Shown here one piece after another: positions 55,515 through 64,000 of a stretch of DNA of 64,000 bases; within the stretch, counting starts at the first letter, position 1; every line of letters starts with the position of its first letter. This DNA comes from Torreya grandis (taxonomy: Eukaryota > Streptophyta > Pinopsida > Cupressales > Taxaceae), in contig JARHVA010008355.1 of NCBI GenBank assembly GCA_037957365.1, positions 241,001 through 305,000 of the forward strand, read 5' to 3'. The position numbers and the translations under genes were made by a program. Under the pieces are notes generated by a model. The model ran no database searches. It saw nothing but the letters and a program-made list of their open reading frames with translations, and was not told the origin of the DNA.

Positions 55515-56880
55515 GATGTAAGGTAGTTAGAACTAAAATCCAGTTTAGCTATTAAGCATTTCCAACCTGCATTTTAGTTGCAAAGGACTTTTTAGACAGG
55601 GCTTTCGCAAGGGTTTGCAGACCATTTTGAGGAACATGAACGTTAGAATTTAAGATCACCACCGGAAAAAAAACTGCAGAAACTCAAATTTGAAACAAGG
55701 GAAAAGGCATTAACAAAAAAAACAACGAGACATTCCTTAACAATGATCCTACGTACACACTCACATGCAAATATTTCTTTTAGTATATCAGGCAATTATT
55801 TCAAAGATTGCGAAATTCGGCACGAAGTAAAGCACTACAGTCTAGTTCTGTTCCCTTGACAACTATGAAACTAAATTCTTGTTCCAAATTAAAAATCTTT
55901 CGTAAAATGACAATCAATTTAACCATGCCACTGTGTCTTTCTTGGACAGAAAATATGCCCATGCATAAGCATATGCAAAATCAAACGAAATTCGTCACAC
56001 ATCAGATAAAGTAAAAGAACTAAAATCAAAAGTATATACTATAATTCAAACACCTAGGCCCATTTAGTATCTCTCAAATTATACAACATACAAACAAGCC
56101 ACAGAGATCTTAGAAAAGGGATCAGCGCCAATTTCTATAGCTTTCAAACAAACCAAAGTATGAAATTCACTTGAACTTTTTACTGCTCACCGCCAAAAGA
56201 AAAATATAGAAATTCTATCCTTGCACTGCACGATGTTTATGTTGGACATCATGTGTTGCCCCTACAGGATAAACGCCTCGCCAAACTTACATCATCTGTT
56301 GACAATTGGCATCCTTTGTTTATTTGTTTTGCTTTTTTACATTTTTATCTCCAAAAGTAGAAGTTGTATGCTTACCCGGTGGTGGGTAATCCCTCACCTT
56401 CCTCACCTCAATAGAGAGTTTCATCTTTTATGTGGTTTATATTCGCGATACCAGTTTCCCTATTTGCATGAGGTTGACATGGGCTGACTGAATTCTTACT
56501 TCAAGTTTTCCAGTTTTTAGCAGCAAAAATGTTTTCTCATTTGGAAATGAATGGACAACATTTTATAAATTCATGGCATAATTATATTCACGTGGTTTCA
56601 TTTCATATATAGCAATGTAAGAGTTTAACTTTATAAAGTGTCAATTTTTTTATGTATGTTGAACCACCTACGTATTTGTCTTCTCTCTCCCTCAACATAT
56701 AAATGTTTCAGCACAAGGAGGAGGTTGGCCATATCTGAAACCTGTACGTCTAAACATTGCTACACCACTCAATAGAAGGGTCAGTTTTTCTTAATTTATA
56801 TGCCAATGAAGAGGTCTGCAAATCAATGCTAGAAGAACCTAAACTGGTCCGTTGGGAAGCAAGGACTCCTCACAATATCT
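55515..56880. other. Stretch without supported gene
   Basis: Frames at 55808-56014 and 56221-56487 are not conserved. The latter looks like a membrane-type string but without a family. Codon-like composition is not convincing. Confidence 0.35.
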
Positions 56881-56889
56881 ACTTCACTT

Positions 56890-57200
56890 GATGATCTTCA
56901 GCTTGCCTCTCCCAAACTTCTTTAACAGAAGGCAAAAATATCCTAAAATAAATTTGCAGCATGGGTTTTCTCTGCTTCACCTTTATAATGACAAAATTTC
57001 CCCACATTCGCTCCTTGGTTAAAAGAATCCCTATATAAATGCTCTGGATCCCCACATTTCAAACATTGCAGTTTACATCTTCCATGTCCATTCTTGTTCA
57101 TTTCTAGCAATCTCAAATTGTAATTCTGAGTTCTAATAGGGTTGTTATTCCTATTCGTTATGCCCTCACCTGGAAACCTAACTTCCCTCTTTTAGTTTTT
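56890..57200 (-). pseudogene. gag: Gag zinc-knuckle fragment of an LTR element
   Basis: Minus strand, about 57195-56920: REVRFPGEGITNRNNNPIRT, then LQCLKCGDPEHLYRDSFNQG and GKFCHYKGEAEKTHAANLF. CLKCGDPEHLYRD is a CCHC knuckle whose last Cys is Ser, and a second Cys/His patch follows. Basic N/R-rich text ahead of the knuckle is typical of retrotransposon gag. No LTRs or pol are attached, so this is a scrap of a dead element. Confidence 0.5.
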
Positions 57201-57670
57201 TTATTTTTAGCTGCACTGTAATAAACTGTGATAGAATATTGTATTGATGTAGTAATATTCCTTCTAACAATTAGAAGACTCAAGGTTCTTTTGGCCTTAC
57301 TTGCCTATAATTGCTGCACAACTTCCCCCCTTCTCTCTTCCATTATACCTTAACCTCCTCCATCATGCTGCCATACTCTTGTAACCGTCTAATTATCCGT
57401 TATGTTTAATACAAAAAGTACAAAAATGTATCTCCAAGATACACTATTACAAGCTCCCATGTCTAATTGAAAAGGGAAGAATTTCAGATTGGCGTCCTTC
57501 ACTTTGGCCCAAAAAACACCATACAACTCTATTACTATCACCACTCCACCCATCACATTGCAATTTCATGGCATTACATTAAATTAACAATTATAATTTT
57601 TATATAATTGAATTCGCAAAAACTTTACTCATTTTTATACTGTGAAGAAATTAATCTTAAAACTAAAAGA
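57201..57670. other. Stretch without supported gene
   Basis: Short frames only and no motif. Confidence 0.35.
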
Positions 57671-57685
57671 AATTGCTGATGAGAA

Positions 57686-57890
57686 ATAAACATGGTCATG
57701 AATATGCTCCATCAGCTTCAAGAAGTAAAATATATTGGGCAGGTTCCTCATTTCTGCTGCCAAATGTCACAGTTTGAGCATAGAAGTCTGCCCAAACATA
57801 ACACTTCTCAAAGTGAATCTGTCAAAGACATAGAAGCCTCTTCACCAGAACTTTAAGCTGCAAAGAGTCCACATTGTTAACCAGATAATC
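57686..57890 (-). pseudogene. Unidentified coding-like fragment
   Basis: Minus frame reads NNVDSLQLKVLVKRLLCL, a TGA, then QIHFEKCYVWADFYAQTVTF and NEEPAQYILLLEADGAYS before TGA. Balanced amino-acid use and W/F/Y spacing suggest a former exon. I do not recognise the family. Confidence 0.3.
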
Positions 57891-58389
57891 ATCATTGTGG
57901 TATCAGCAGGGAGATATTATGATCTATCATGTTCAAATTTTGACGTAGACAAAGATACTGTTACCTCCATTTGATCCTTTGGATATAAGTTCCTCAATAA
58001 TGACATTCGGTTTGCTCAATAATATGGATTTTATTATATTATATCATCTTAATTGCCCTCCATTTTGACCCTAAGGAGTACATTGATTCTTGTCAGTAAT
58101 ACCATTAGATAAATTCTGAGTACGTCCAAGGCAAGTAGTCTTCTCTGTGAAAACCTTTGTCACATTAAAAAATATATATATAAAATTGCATCTCCTTTTA
58201 AACACTACACTAAATAAATTATTTTTCTCTTCTCACTCATGACATTTTCCTTTTGTATATAATTTTATAATCTTCTAAGCTGGGACTTTATTTTGTGATT
58301 TGATAATATAATCGGTGGTGTAAGTTGTCAATTAACGTCACTAATTTTCGTGTCAAAATCTATCAAGTTTAAAAGTGGTGAAGTTTGTA
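57891..58389. other. Stretch without supported gene
   Basis: AT-rich, with no frame or repeat worth naming. Confidence 0.35.
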
Positions 58390-58590
58390 AAGTGGAACGA
58401 TAGCCGCATACATGGAACCGCTGAATTTGTTCATCTTCATAAAATAAAGTAACTTGTTTTGGATAGATGCTCTGCTACAAAAATCCCTCGTACTTTTAAC
58501 AAGTTACATAAACTTCAAAAGTTGAACTATTTGCATTATGTGGATATTGAATAATTGCCAGTGTCACTTTGCAAGCTACATATTTATAAG
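58390..58590 (+). pseudogene. NBS-LRR-type leucine-rich repeat fragment
   Basis: Plus frame: AEFVHLHKIK, TAA, LVLDRCSATKIPRTFNKLHK, LQKLNYLHYVDIE, TAA, LPVSLCKLHIYKDWI. L-x-x-L-x-x-L spacing with IP.TF.KL and LP.SLCKL is the form found in plant NBS-LRR (TIR or CC) resistance proteins. About 60 residues (two to three repeats) survive and the reading is cut at the edge of element F. No NB-ARC domain is in the window. Such proteins sense pathogen effectors in the cytoplasm, but this copy is broken. Confidence 0.5.
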
Positions 58591-58609
58591 GATTGGATTT
58601 GAGCCATAT
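58567..58609. repeat. Direct repeat flanking element F, left copy
   Basis: CAAGCTACATATTTATAAGG through ATTTGAGCCATATTTTTG (43 bases) matches 62968-63010 at 36 of 43 positions. It begins where the F RT text stops on one side and where the LRR text stops on the other. Confidence 0.75.
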
Positions 58610-59843
58610 TTTTGTACTTCATTAATCCCAAATCTGTCATTTCAAATTCTTTCTTCATTACTGATTTAAATGTGTCTACAGACAAATTTTCAGTGAAAAT
58701 TAAATCATCAACATACAAACACACAATCAAAATCTGACCTTCTTTGTTGATTTTTGTGTACAATGTAGGCTCACTATTGCTTCTGCTGAATCCATTGTTT
58801 GTCATGTATGAATCAATCCTGCTATACCATGCTCTTGGTGCTTGCTTGAGACCATAAAGGGCCTTCTTCAATCTGTATACTTTTTCTTCATGTCCATGCA
58901 CTTCATAACCTGGTGGATGTTTCACATAGACTTCTTCATCTAGGAAATCATTCAAGAAAGCTGATTTGACATCCATTTGATATACTTTCCAATTATTTTG
59001 TGTAGCTATTGCTAAAACATTTCTAACAGTGTCAAGTCTAGCAACTTGAGCAAATGTTCCATTATAATCAATTCCATGTTCTTGTGCAAAACCTTTTGCT
59101 ACTAACCTTGCCTTGTGCTTTTCAACATTTCTTTCTACATCAAATTTGATCTTATAAACCCATTTGACTCCTATGCAATCCTTAGCTTCAGGTAGATTAG
59201 TTAGATCCCATGTTTTATTTATTTCAATGGCATTCATCTCTTCATCCATTGCTTTTATCCAATGTTCCTCATTAACTACTTCTTCATAATACATAGAATC
59301 ATGAGTGAAAAGAGCAAAATTTGAACACAAATCTACCTTCTCTTCTTCTTGATTATAAATCTTATTCAAGTTTCTCATTTTCTTACCTTTAAATCTTGAT
59401 CTTAAACTAGCAAGAGTTGGATCTGATTCATCACTTACTTGTGAATTTAGAGTAGGATGACGTGCATGTCCAGATGATTCACCTTGATCTAAGCTCCTAT
59501 GTGTTCTTATTGGAGTTTTTGTTCTTGCTTGTGGAGAGGATTGATCACCTTGCAAAAAAATTTCTTCAGATTGTTCTTCATTTTGTGGAATTGGTGCTCC
59601 AATTGTGATGGTGCTACCATCCCATGCTTCTTCTTCCTTAAATTCAACATCTCTGCTAATAATCACTTGCTTTGAAATGGGGTTATACAACTTATAAGCC
59701 TTTGATTCTTCACTATAGCCAATAAAAATGCATTTCTCACCTCTATCATCAAGTTTTCTTCTCAATTTAGATGGTATAAGTGAATATGCAATACAACCAA
59801 AAATTTTGAAATGATGTACACTATGTTTCTTACCACTCCACAC
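58584..59843 (-). CDS. pol: Element F integrase tail and reverse transcriptase (long open frame)
   Basis: 419 codons without stop, the longest real frame in the window. The first ~75 residues are the integrase C-terminus (HHFKIFGCIAYSLIPSKLRR, then CIFIGYSEESKAYKLYNPIS). A linker with EEEAWDGS follows. RT starts near residue 190 (EEHWIKAMDEEMNAIEINKT), with WVYKIKFDVERNVEKHKARL, VYQMDVKSAFLNDFLDEEVY, KKALYGLKQAPRAWYSRIDS and LYVDDLIFTENL (catalytic YVDD). It ends after EFEMTDLGLMKY, where copia RT normally continues with FLG. The last ten residues (KNMAQIQSL) come from flanking DNA. The ATG is internal. Confidence 0.88.
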   Translation of the reverse strand: MWSGKKHSVHHFKIFGCIAYSLIPSKLRRKLDDRGEKCIFIGYSEESKAYKLYNPISKQVIISRDVEFKEEEAWDGSTITIGAPIPQNEEQSEEIFLQGDQSSPQARTKTPIRTHRSLDQGESSGHARHPTLNSQVSDESDPTLASLRSRFKGKKMRNLNKIYNQEEEKVDLCSNFALFTHDSMYYEEVVNEEHWIKAMDEEMNAIEINKTWDLTNLPEAKDCIGVKWVYKIKFDVERNVEKHKARLVAKGFAQEHGIDYNGTFAQVARLDTVRNVLAIATQNNWKVYQMDVKSAFLNDFLDEEVYVKHPPGYEVHGHEEKVYRLKKALYGLKQAPRAWYSRIDSYMTNNGFSRSNSEPTLYTKINKEGQILIVCLYVDDLIFTENLSVDTFKSVMKKEFEMTDLGLMKYKNMAQIQSL

Positions 59844-59845
59844 TT

Positions 59846-60535
59846 CTTGTGGAATTCAATCTCTGACACTCTTTGTTGGGCTTCTATTTAGAATATATAC
59901 TGCACATGCTACTACTTCTACCCAATATTCATTTGACAAATGTTTGGCCTTCAACATGCTTCTAGCCATCTCCATGATTGTTCTATTCTTTCTTTCTACT
60001 ACACCATTCTATTGTGGTGTGTGTCATGTAGTCAGTTGCCTTTTAATGCCATGATATCTATAAAAATCTTGAAATTCATTAGACATATATTCACCTCCTC
60101 TATCTGATCTAAGTACCTTGATGTAAAGGGCACTCTACTTTTCAACCATAGCCTTGAATTCTTTAAACTTTCCAAAGGCTTCAGACTTATTTTTGAGAAA
60201 ATATATCCATGTCTTTCTAATAAAGTCATCAATGAAGGTTAGAAAATAAGTACTACCTCCAAATGATGGAATTTTAATTGGTGCACATAAAGCACTATGG
60301 ACTAGCTCTAATATTACCTTTGCTCTATATGAGGCTCCTACTGGAAAGCTCTCTTTATGTTGTTTTGCTAGAATGCAACTTTCACATGTACTTCCTGGCT
60401 GTTCTATTGGTGATAATCCCTTCACCATATTTTTTTTCTGTAATAAATTCAAACCTCCAAAATGTAAATGTCCATACCTTAAGTGCCATAGCCATGATTG
60501 GTCTAGATGCATGGTTTTGAAGCAGGCTTCCTCTT
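59846..60535 (-). pseudogene. pol: Element F integrase N-terminus and core
   Basis: Pre-integrase/zinc region: LWHLRYGHLHFGGLNLLQKK and CESCILAKQHKESFP (H-H-C-C present). Core: VHSALCAPIKIPSFGGSTYF, where the first catalytic Asp is replaced by Ala (HSA instead of HSD), then LRSDRGGEYMSNEF (Asp present, about 60105) and NGVVERKNRTIMEMARSMLK (Glu present, about 60010). Stops are at about 60132, 60030 and 60018, and between the core and the long RT frame. Pieces 60135-60512 and 60032-60232 are open in different frames. Confidence 0.85.
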
Positions 60536-60639
60536 CTCCTTGGATGCACTAAATTCGAAGAGGGAACATCTGATTCTTGGTCATCTCCACTTTTCCTATC
60601 AACCTATCACTTGGAAAATTGTCTAGTATTGTGCAAACA

Positions 60640-60905
60640 TTATCCATAAAGGATACTCTGTAACCTTTCTATACTAACTGTCCAATAGTCATAAGATTAT
60701 GCTTTAGTCCAGGTACAAAATAGACATTAGGTATAAACCTTCTTTCACCATTTTTTGCCAAAACATTTATTACACCTTTACCCATTACATCCACTTTGTT
60801 ATCATTTCCTAATTTAACTTCAGATTTTACGAAATGATCAAGACTAACAAAGAATTCTTTATTCCCTGTCAAATGATTACTGCATCAACTATTTAAGAAC
60901 CAAAT
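60640..60905 (-). pseudogene. pol: Element F protease
   Basis: The active site expected as WFLDSGCSNHMTG reads W-F-L-N-S-stop-C-S-N-H-L-T-G (60902-60865): Asp to Asn and Gly to TGA, so it is dead at the catalytic residue. The open frame 60669-60872 carries HFVKSEVKLGNDNKVDVMGK and NVYFVPGLKHNLMTIGQL, the standard retropepsin C-terminal half of copia. Confidence 0.85.
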
Positions 60906-61903
60906 ATCTCTAGCATTTTCTTGAGTAACATGACAAGTAGGAAATAAGCTTCCAGGATTAGAGCTAGATTCATTTGAGTAATTAGCATTCTGCTTGTCCA
61001 CAACTCCTTATTTCTTTCTGCATTCACTTGCATAATGTCCATATTTTTTGCAGTAATAACATTCAATGTTAGATTTATCAAACCTCTGTGAACTTTGCTA
61101 GAAGTGATTTTTGCCACATCCTCTATTGTTGTAGTTTTGATTACTGTTTTCACTCTGATCTGGATTGTTCCTTTCATTTCTACCTCTGCCTCTTCCTCTG
61201 AAGTTTGACCTTCATCTTCCTCTTCTTTTGCCAAATGATACCTATAACTTGAAAGCATTCTCAAGAGAAGTATTGTTATTCCTATTCATTCTAGATTCAT
61301 GTGTTAATAAAGAACCCATTAATTCATCTACAGATAACTGTTCCAAATCCTTGGTTTCCTCAATAGCTACAACTATTACATCAAATTTACTGGGTAAACA
61401 CCTGAGTATTTTTTCTATGATCTTCTGATCCATTATAGTTTCTCCATTAGATCTAATTTGATTCATAATATTCAATACTTGACCCGTAAACTAGTCTATT
61501 GAATTTGAATCATTCATTTGTAAATTTTCAAAATTTCTCCTAAGAGATTGCAATTTAGTAATTTTTACCTTTGTATTACCTTTATAGGTAGTCTCCAAGA
61601 TTTTCCATGCCGATTTGGATCTTGTTGCTGATGTAACTCTAGAAAAAATAGATTCATCCAATGCCTATTGGATTAGAAATAGAGCTTTTGCTTCTTTTTC
61701 TTGTTCTCTTTAAGCTCTTCTTTTTGTGCTTGAGTTAATGCCTAATGGGCAGCCTCATCCTATGGTTCTACAAAACCATTCTCTACCAAATTCCAAACAT
61801 CTTGTGAGCAAAACAATGTTCTCATTTTAATTACCCAAAAATCATAATTCTTACCATTGAAAATGGGAATTTGAGGCTGAGAATTACTGTTATTCATTGC
61901 CAT
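60906..61903 (-). pseudogene. gag: Element F gag with zinc knuckle
   Basis: ATG at 61903 opens MAMNNSNSQPQIPIFNGKNY then DFWVIKMRTLFCSQDVWNLV, the copia gag (DUF4219/UBN2) start. Later pieces include KILRCLPSKFDVIVVAIEET (about 61415), ELMGSLLTHESRMNR (about 61325), a R/G-rich box near 61180, and the zinc knuckle CYYCKKYGHYASEC (61052-61011, C-X2-C-X4-H-X4-C intact). Stops and one frameshift (about 61700) split it. It packages element RNA. Confidence 0.85.
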
Positions 61904-62588
61904 GTCTCACGCTGAAAGATGACAATGAAAAATGGCTATCATTTGTCTATATTATTGCTTGTAGAACAAGATTCAGACTGTTTCTACCTTGTTTATTTCA
62001 ATTCATAGAAATCCTTACATGATTGAAGAAATACTTACACAATTGAAAAAAACCTTACACAATTATAAAACTTAGGTACGCTGTGCAATCCATTTACCAA
62101 CACATTGAATCCTTCTCCTCACATAGAAAGTGAGGGAAAATATTGAGTTATGAGACCTGGCTACGAAATATTAATGAGATAAAATATGGAGTCGTTCCAC
62201 TTACTAAAACCAACTTCTTACACCTGATACATAATTTTCATGTAACTGCCTTGTGCTAAGTATGAACTAATGCACTAACTTTCCTCCTTATTGGGTGCCT
62301 CTCTATGCTTCCAACCGCTGGCTCTTTGTAGTCTCAGATCTCCTTGGATCTTCAAATGAAATGTGATTTATTGGTCTAGATGGCCACCATCAACCTTGTG
62401 TCCTATTCTTGACAAGATTTTAACCTCCACGCTTCAGTGACAGATCTACAGGTCATTAACGTTGGCTGTGTTAAACCGATAAACACAAACAATTTCTTTC
62501 CAATGATCTATCTGATCTCTTACCCTCAACTTTGCTGACTCTCCACATCCCTGCAACACACCTACATGCTCTCACCTTCCGCTCTATT
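61904..62588. other. Element F 5' leader
   Basis: 685 bases between the primer site and the gag ATG, without coding frames. Unusually long for copia, though leaders of this size occur. Confidence 0.55.
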
Positions 62589-62601
62589 GGCTCTGATACC
62601 A
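62589..62601 (-). other. Element F primer-binding site (initiator tRNA-Met)
   Basis: The minus strand reads TGGTATCAGAGCC, the canonical copia site, next to the LTR end at 62605. Confidence 0.9.
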
Positions 62602-62604
62602 ATT

Positions 62605-62965
62605 TGAAGGTAAACACAGAGCAGAAACAAAGAAAACATAACAGTAATATAAAACTGCCTCTGATTGCTATGACAATCTTGAAAAAGAGATTTTTTTACT
62701 AATCTTCTTGATCTTATGCTTCAAAATTGTGAATCCATACTTACATAAATAGAGTTTCAAAACTTATCAAACTGAAACTAAACTACTGCTTTGACAGCAT
62801 GCTAACTAAGACTAAACTAATCTTCTAACTGCTTGAATGAATTGACTATTAACTATTGAGCATGCAGACTGAATGCATGATGTGCATGAGGAGTGCATGA
62901 GGGGGAGGCAAATAGGAAGATAAACTATGAGTGGAGAAATTATCTCTAGTGCGTAGTTTCTAACA
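62605..62965 (-). repeat. Element F 5' LTR (only copy)
   Basis: Plus-strand ends TGAAGGTAAACAC (62605) and GTTTCTAACA (62965). TG...CA-type ends agree with the primer site on one side. There is no second copy in the window. Length is about 361 bp. The outer end could instead be 62968. Confidence 0.7.
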
Positions 62966-62967
62966 AC

Positions 62968-63010
62968 AAGCTAGATACTTACAGGAATTGTATTTGAGCT
63001 ATATTTTTGA
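62968..63010. repeat. Direct repeat flanking element F, right copy
   Basis: CAAGCTAGATACTTACAGGA through ATTTGAGCTATATTTTTG. Partner of 58567-58609. Followed by plain flanking DNA in which 60-65 codon frames (62971-63176) look spurious. Confidence 0.75.
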
Positions 63011-63481
63011 AGTACCAGCCCTGTAACCATACCCATACTAGGGACAAACTGAGGCAAAGTTCTACTACATATAGGGAAGAATTGGTATCCAGGGGAAAAT
63101 AATGAGAAGAGATCCAAACAAACATAGGTTTTCCTAGGCAACCCAGACCCCAAACAACATTAAAATGAACCAACAAACACTAATTTAGGTTATACATAAA
63201 ACACTCTAAAACTGAATGTCATGATAGGATTGGCCTATTTCTAATCTTTAAAGCCGAATCAAGGCAAAATATTGTTAGATTTTAAACACATACAATAGAT
63301 TTGAAAGAGAAGGTCTATATTGGCTTATCCAATAACAATCCTTTTATTTGTATACATCTAGAATAACAAACTTTAAATTTTTACAATGGGTCTAACTCGA
63401 GATGGGGGATGAGAAGCCATAATAATACTAGGATGGTTGAAATTTTAGAACCTAATTAATATTAAATGGCTCATTCCATTA
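63011..63481. other. Stretch without supported gene
   Basis: No domain or repeat recognised. Confidence 0.35.
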
Positions 63482-63838
63482 TAAAATAGGTCTATGGATG
63501 AATTGATTCATTACTATGATATGTGAAAATAATGTCGAATAATATTTTATTTTTGGCTTTAGTTTCTTTATGAAAAAATCATGATCTTCATCCTCATAGT
63601 CCTCTTCATATTCATAAAAACTTGATGAGTTTCCCTCTCCAAAATCATTGGATTTATTATCCTTAATATATGCATGTAGTAGTACTGCTTCATGTTCACA
63701 TTCATCTAGTTCATCGTTTTGAGCTATTTCAACACAATTATTGTCAAAGACATTCTTGCAGCCATCTAATCCTACTATGCTATACTTTGCAGCTTGAACT
63801 AATGAGTGACCATGTCTTATAGTTGTTTCATGGAATTT
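63482..63838 (-). CDS. Acidic open frame of 119 codons without an early ATG
   Basis: Frame open between a TAA at 63841-63839 and a TAA at 63481-63479. It reads RHGHSLVQAAKYSIVGLDGC, CVEIAQNDELDECEHEAVLL, SSSFYEYEEDYEDEDHDFFI then KKLKPKIKYY. The middle is strongly acidic (E/D/Y). The first Met is near the end, so it would need splicing or read-through from upstream text, which continues as QGHREEEVLGIPNEEEHH before the stop. Composition suggests a former exon or retroelement ORF. I do not recognise it. Confidence 0.35.
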
Positions 63839-63841
63839 TTA

Positions 63842-64000
63842 AAATCTCAAATGGTGTTCTTCCTCATTTGGAATTCCCAACACTTCTTCTTCTCTGTGAC
63901 CTTGTGTATTTAATTCACTCTCAACTTGTAAAACATATTAATTTGTGGTACTATTTTATAATAGTTCAATGAATTTTAGAACCCAATTTATGTAGGTTTG
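63842..64000. other. Right edge of the window
   Basis: The same minus frame upstream of the stop (QGHREEEVLGIPNEEEHH, about 63905-63850) suggests that the coding-like region extends off the window. Nothing else is seen. Confidence 0.3.

Larger units (their letters stand above)
58609..62965 (-). mobile_element. Element F: Ty1/copia element lacking its 3' end
   Basis: On the minus strand: 5' LTR (62965-62605), primer site TGGTATCAGAGCC (RC of 62589-62601), gag, zinc knuckle, protease, integrase and RT in standard copia order. RT stops after MTDLGLMKY, and the rest of RT, the RNase H and the 3' LTR are absent. Flanked by 84% identical 43-bp repeats rather than a 5-bp duplication. Pol carries fewer stops than A-D. 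Confidence 0.85.

Noticed and set aside
60278..60520. Plus-strand 80-codon frame
   Set aside because: Antisense of the element F pre-integrase and integrase text.
62971..63176. Two overlapping 60-65 codon frames resembling membrane segments
   Set aside because: Their ends lie in the F-flanking repeat, they overlap each other in different frames, and neither has a family pattern.

Overview
The window is non-genic, AT-rich plant nuclear DNA built almost entirely of nested, decayed retrotransposons. Plant origin follows from Ty3/gypsy Tat-type polyproteins with a second RNase H, an antisense plant mobile domain, Ty1/copia elements primed by initiator tRNA-Met, a plant-type LINE ORF1 relic, and pseudogene fragments of chaperonin CCT3, an NBS-LRR-type leucine-rich repeat protein and possibly a C2 protein. 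The depth of nesting and the lack of an intact host gene suggest a very large genome. A gymnosperm such as a conifer is my guess, not a demonstrated assignment.

Layout. Element A (Ty3/gypsy, +) enters at the left edge in the middle of its LTR (1-686), runs through gag, protease, an RNase H-like domain and RT to the end of integrase (10717), and probably resumes at 43745 with its other LTR (to 45150). Element B (2755-7981, -), an LTR element with only a gag-like coiled-coil/zinc-knuckle region, sits in A's gag-pol. Element C (about 12344-43740, +) is a Tat/Ogre-like giant: gag, protease, G-patch-like motif, RT-RNaseH-second RNaseH-integrase, then a long 3' region with an antisense plant mobile domain and a 102-bp tandem repeat. 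Element D (27205-37478, +; TSD ATGCC) and element E (37861-41472, copia, -; TSD CAAGT) were inserted cleanly into C's 3' region. The insertion order is therefore A, then B and C, then D and E.

From 45151 to 58600 the sequence is a low-density mosaic: a LINE ORF1 scrap, tandem duplications, an array of six palindromes, unassigned exon-like pieces, a CCT3 pseudogene, a 0.5-kb TA/TG/CA microsatellite, a tRNA-derived SINE with a perfect 9-bp TSD, a C2-like fragment, a gag zinc-knuckle scrap and an LRR fragment. Element F (copia, -, 58609-62965) follows, with its 3' end missing and an 84% identical ~43-bp direct repeat on both sides. At the right edge a 119-codon acidic open frame without an early ATG is unexplained.

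The genes do not form a host pathway. Each retroelement once encoded its own gag/protease/RT/RNaseH/integrase cycle, and all are now broken by stops (mostly TAG/TAA/TGA where CAG/CAA/TGG is expected), frameshifts and deletions. The most notable features are the two RNase H arrangements (before RT in A and D, after RT in C), the SINE, the palindrome array, the gag-to-integrase deletion fusion in E, and the 342-bp duplication of C's integrase tail. I found no RNA gene, CRISPR array or intact host gene.
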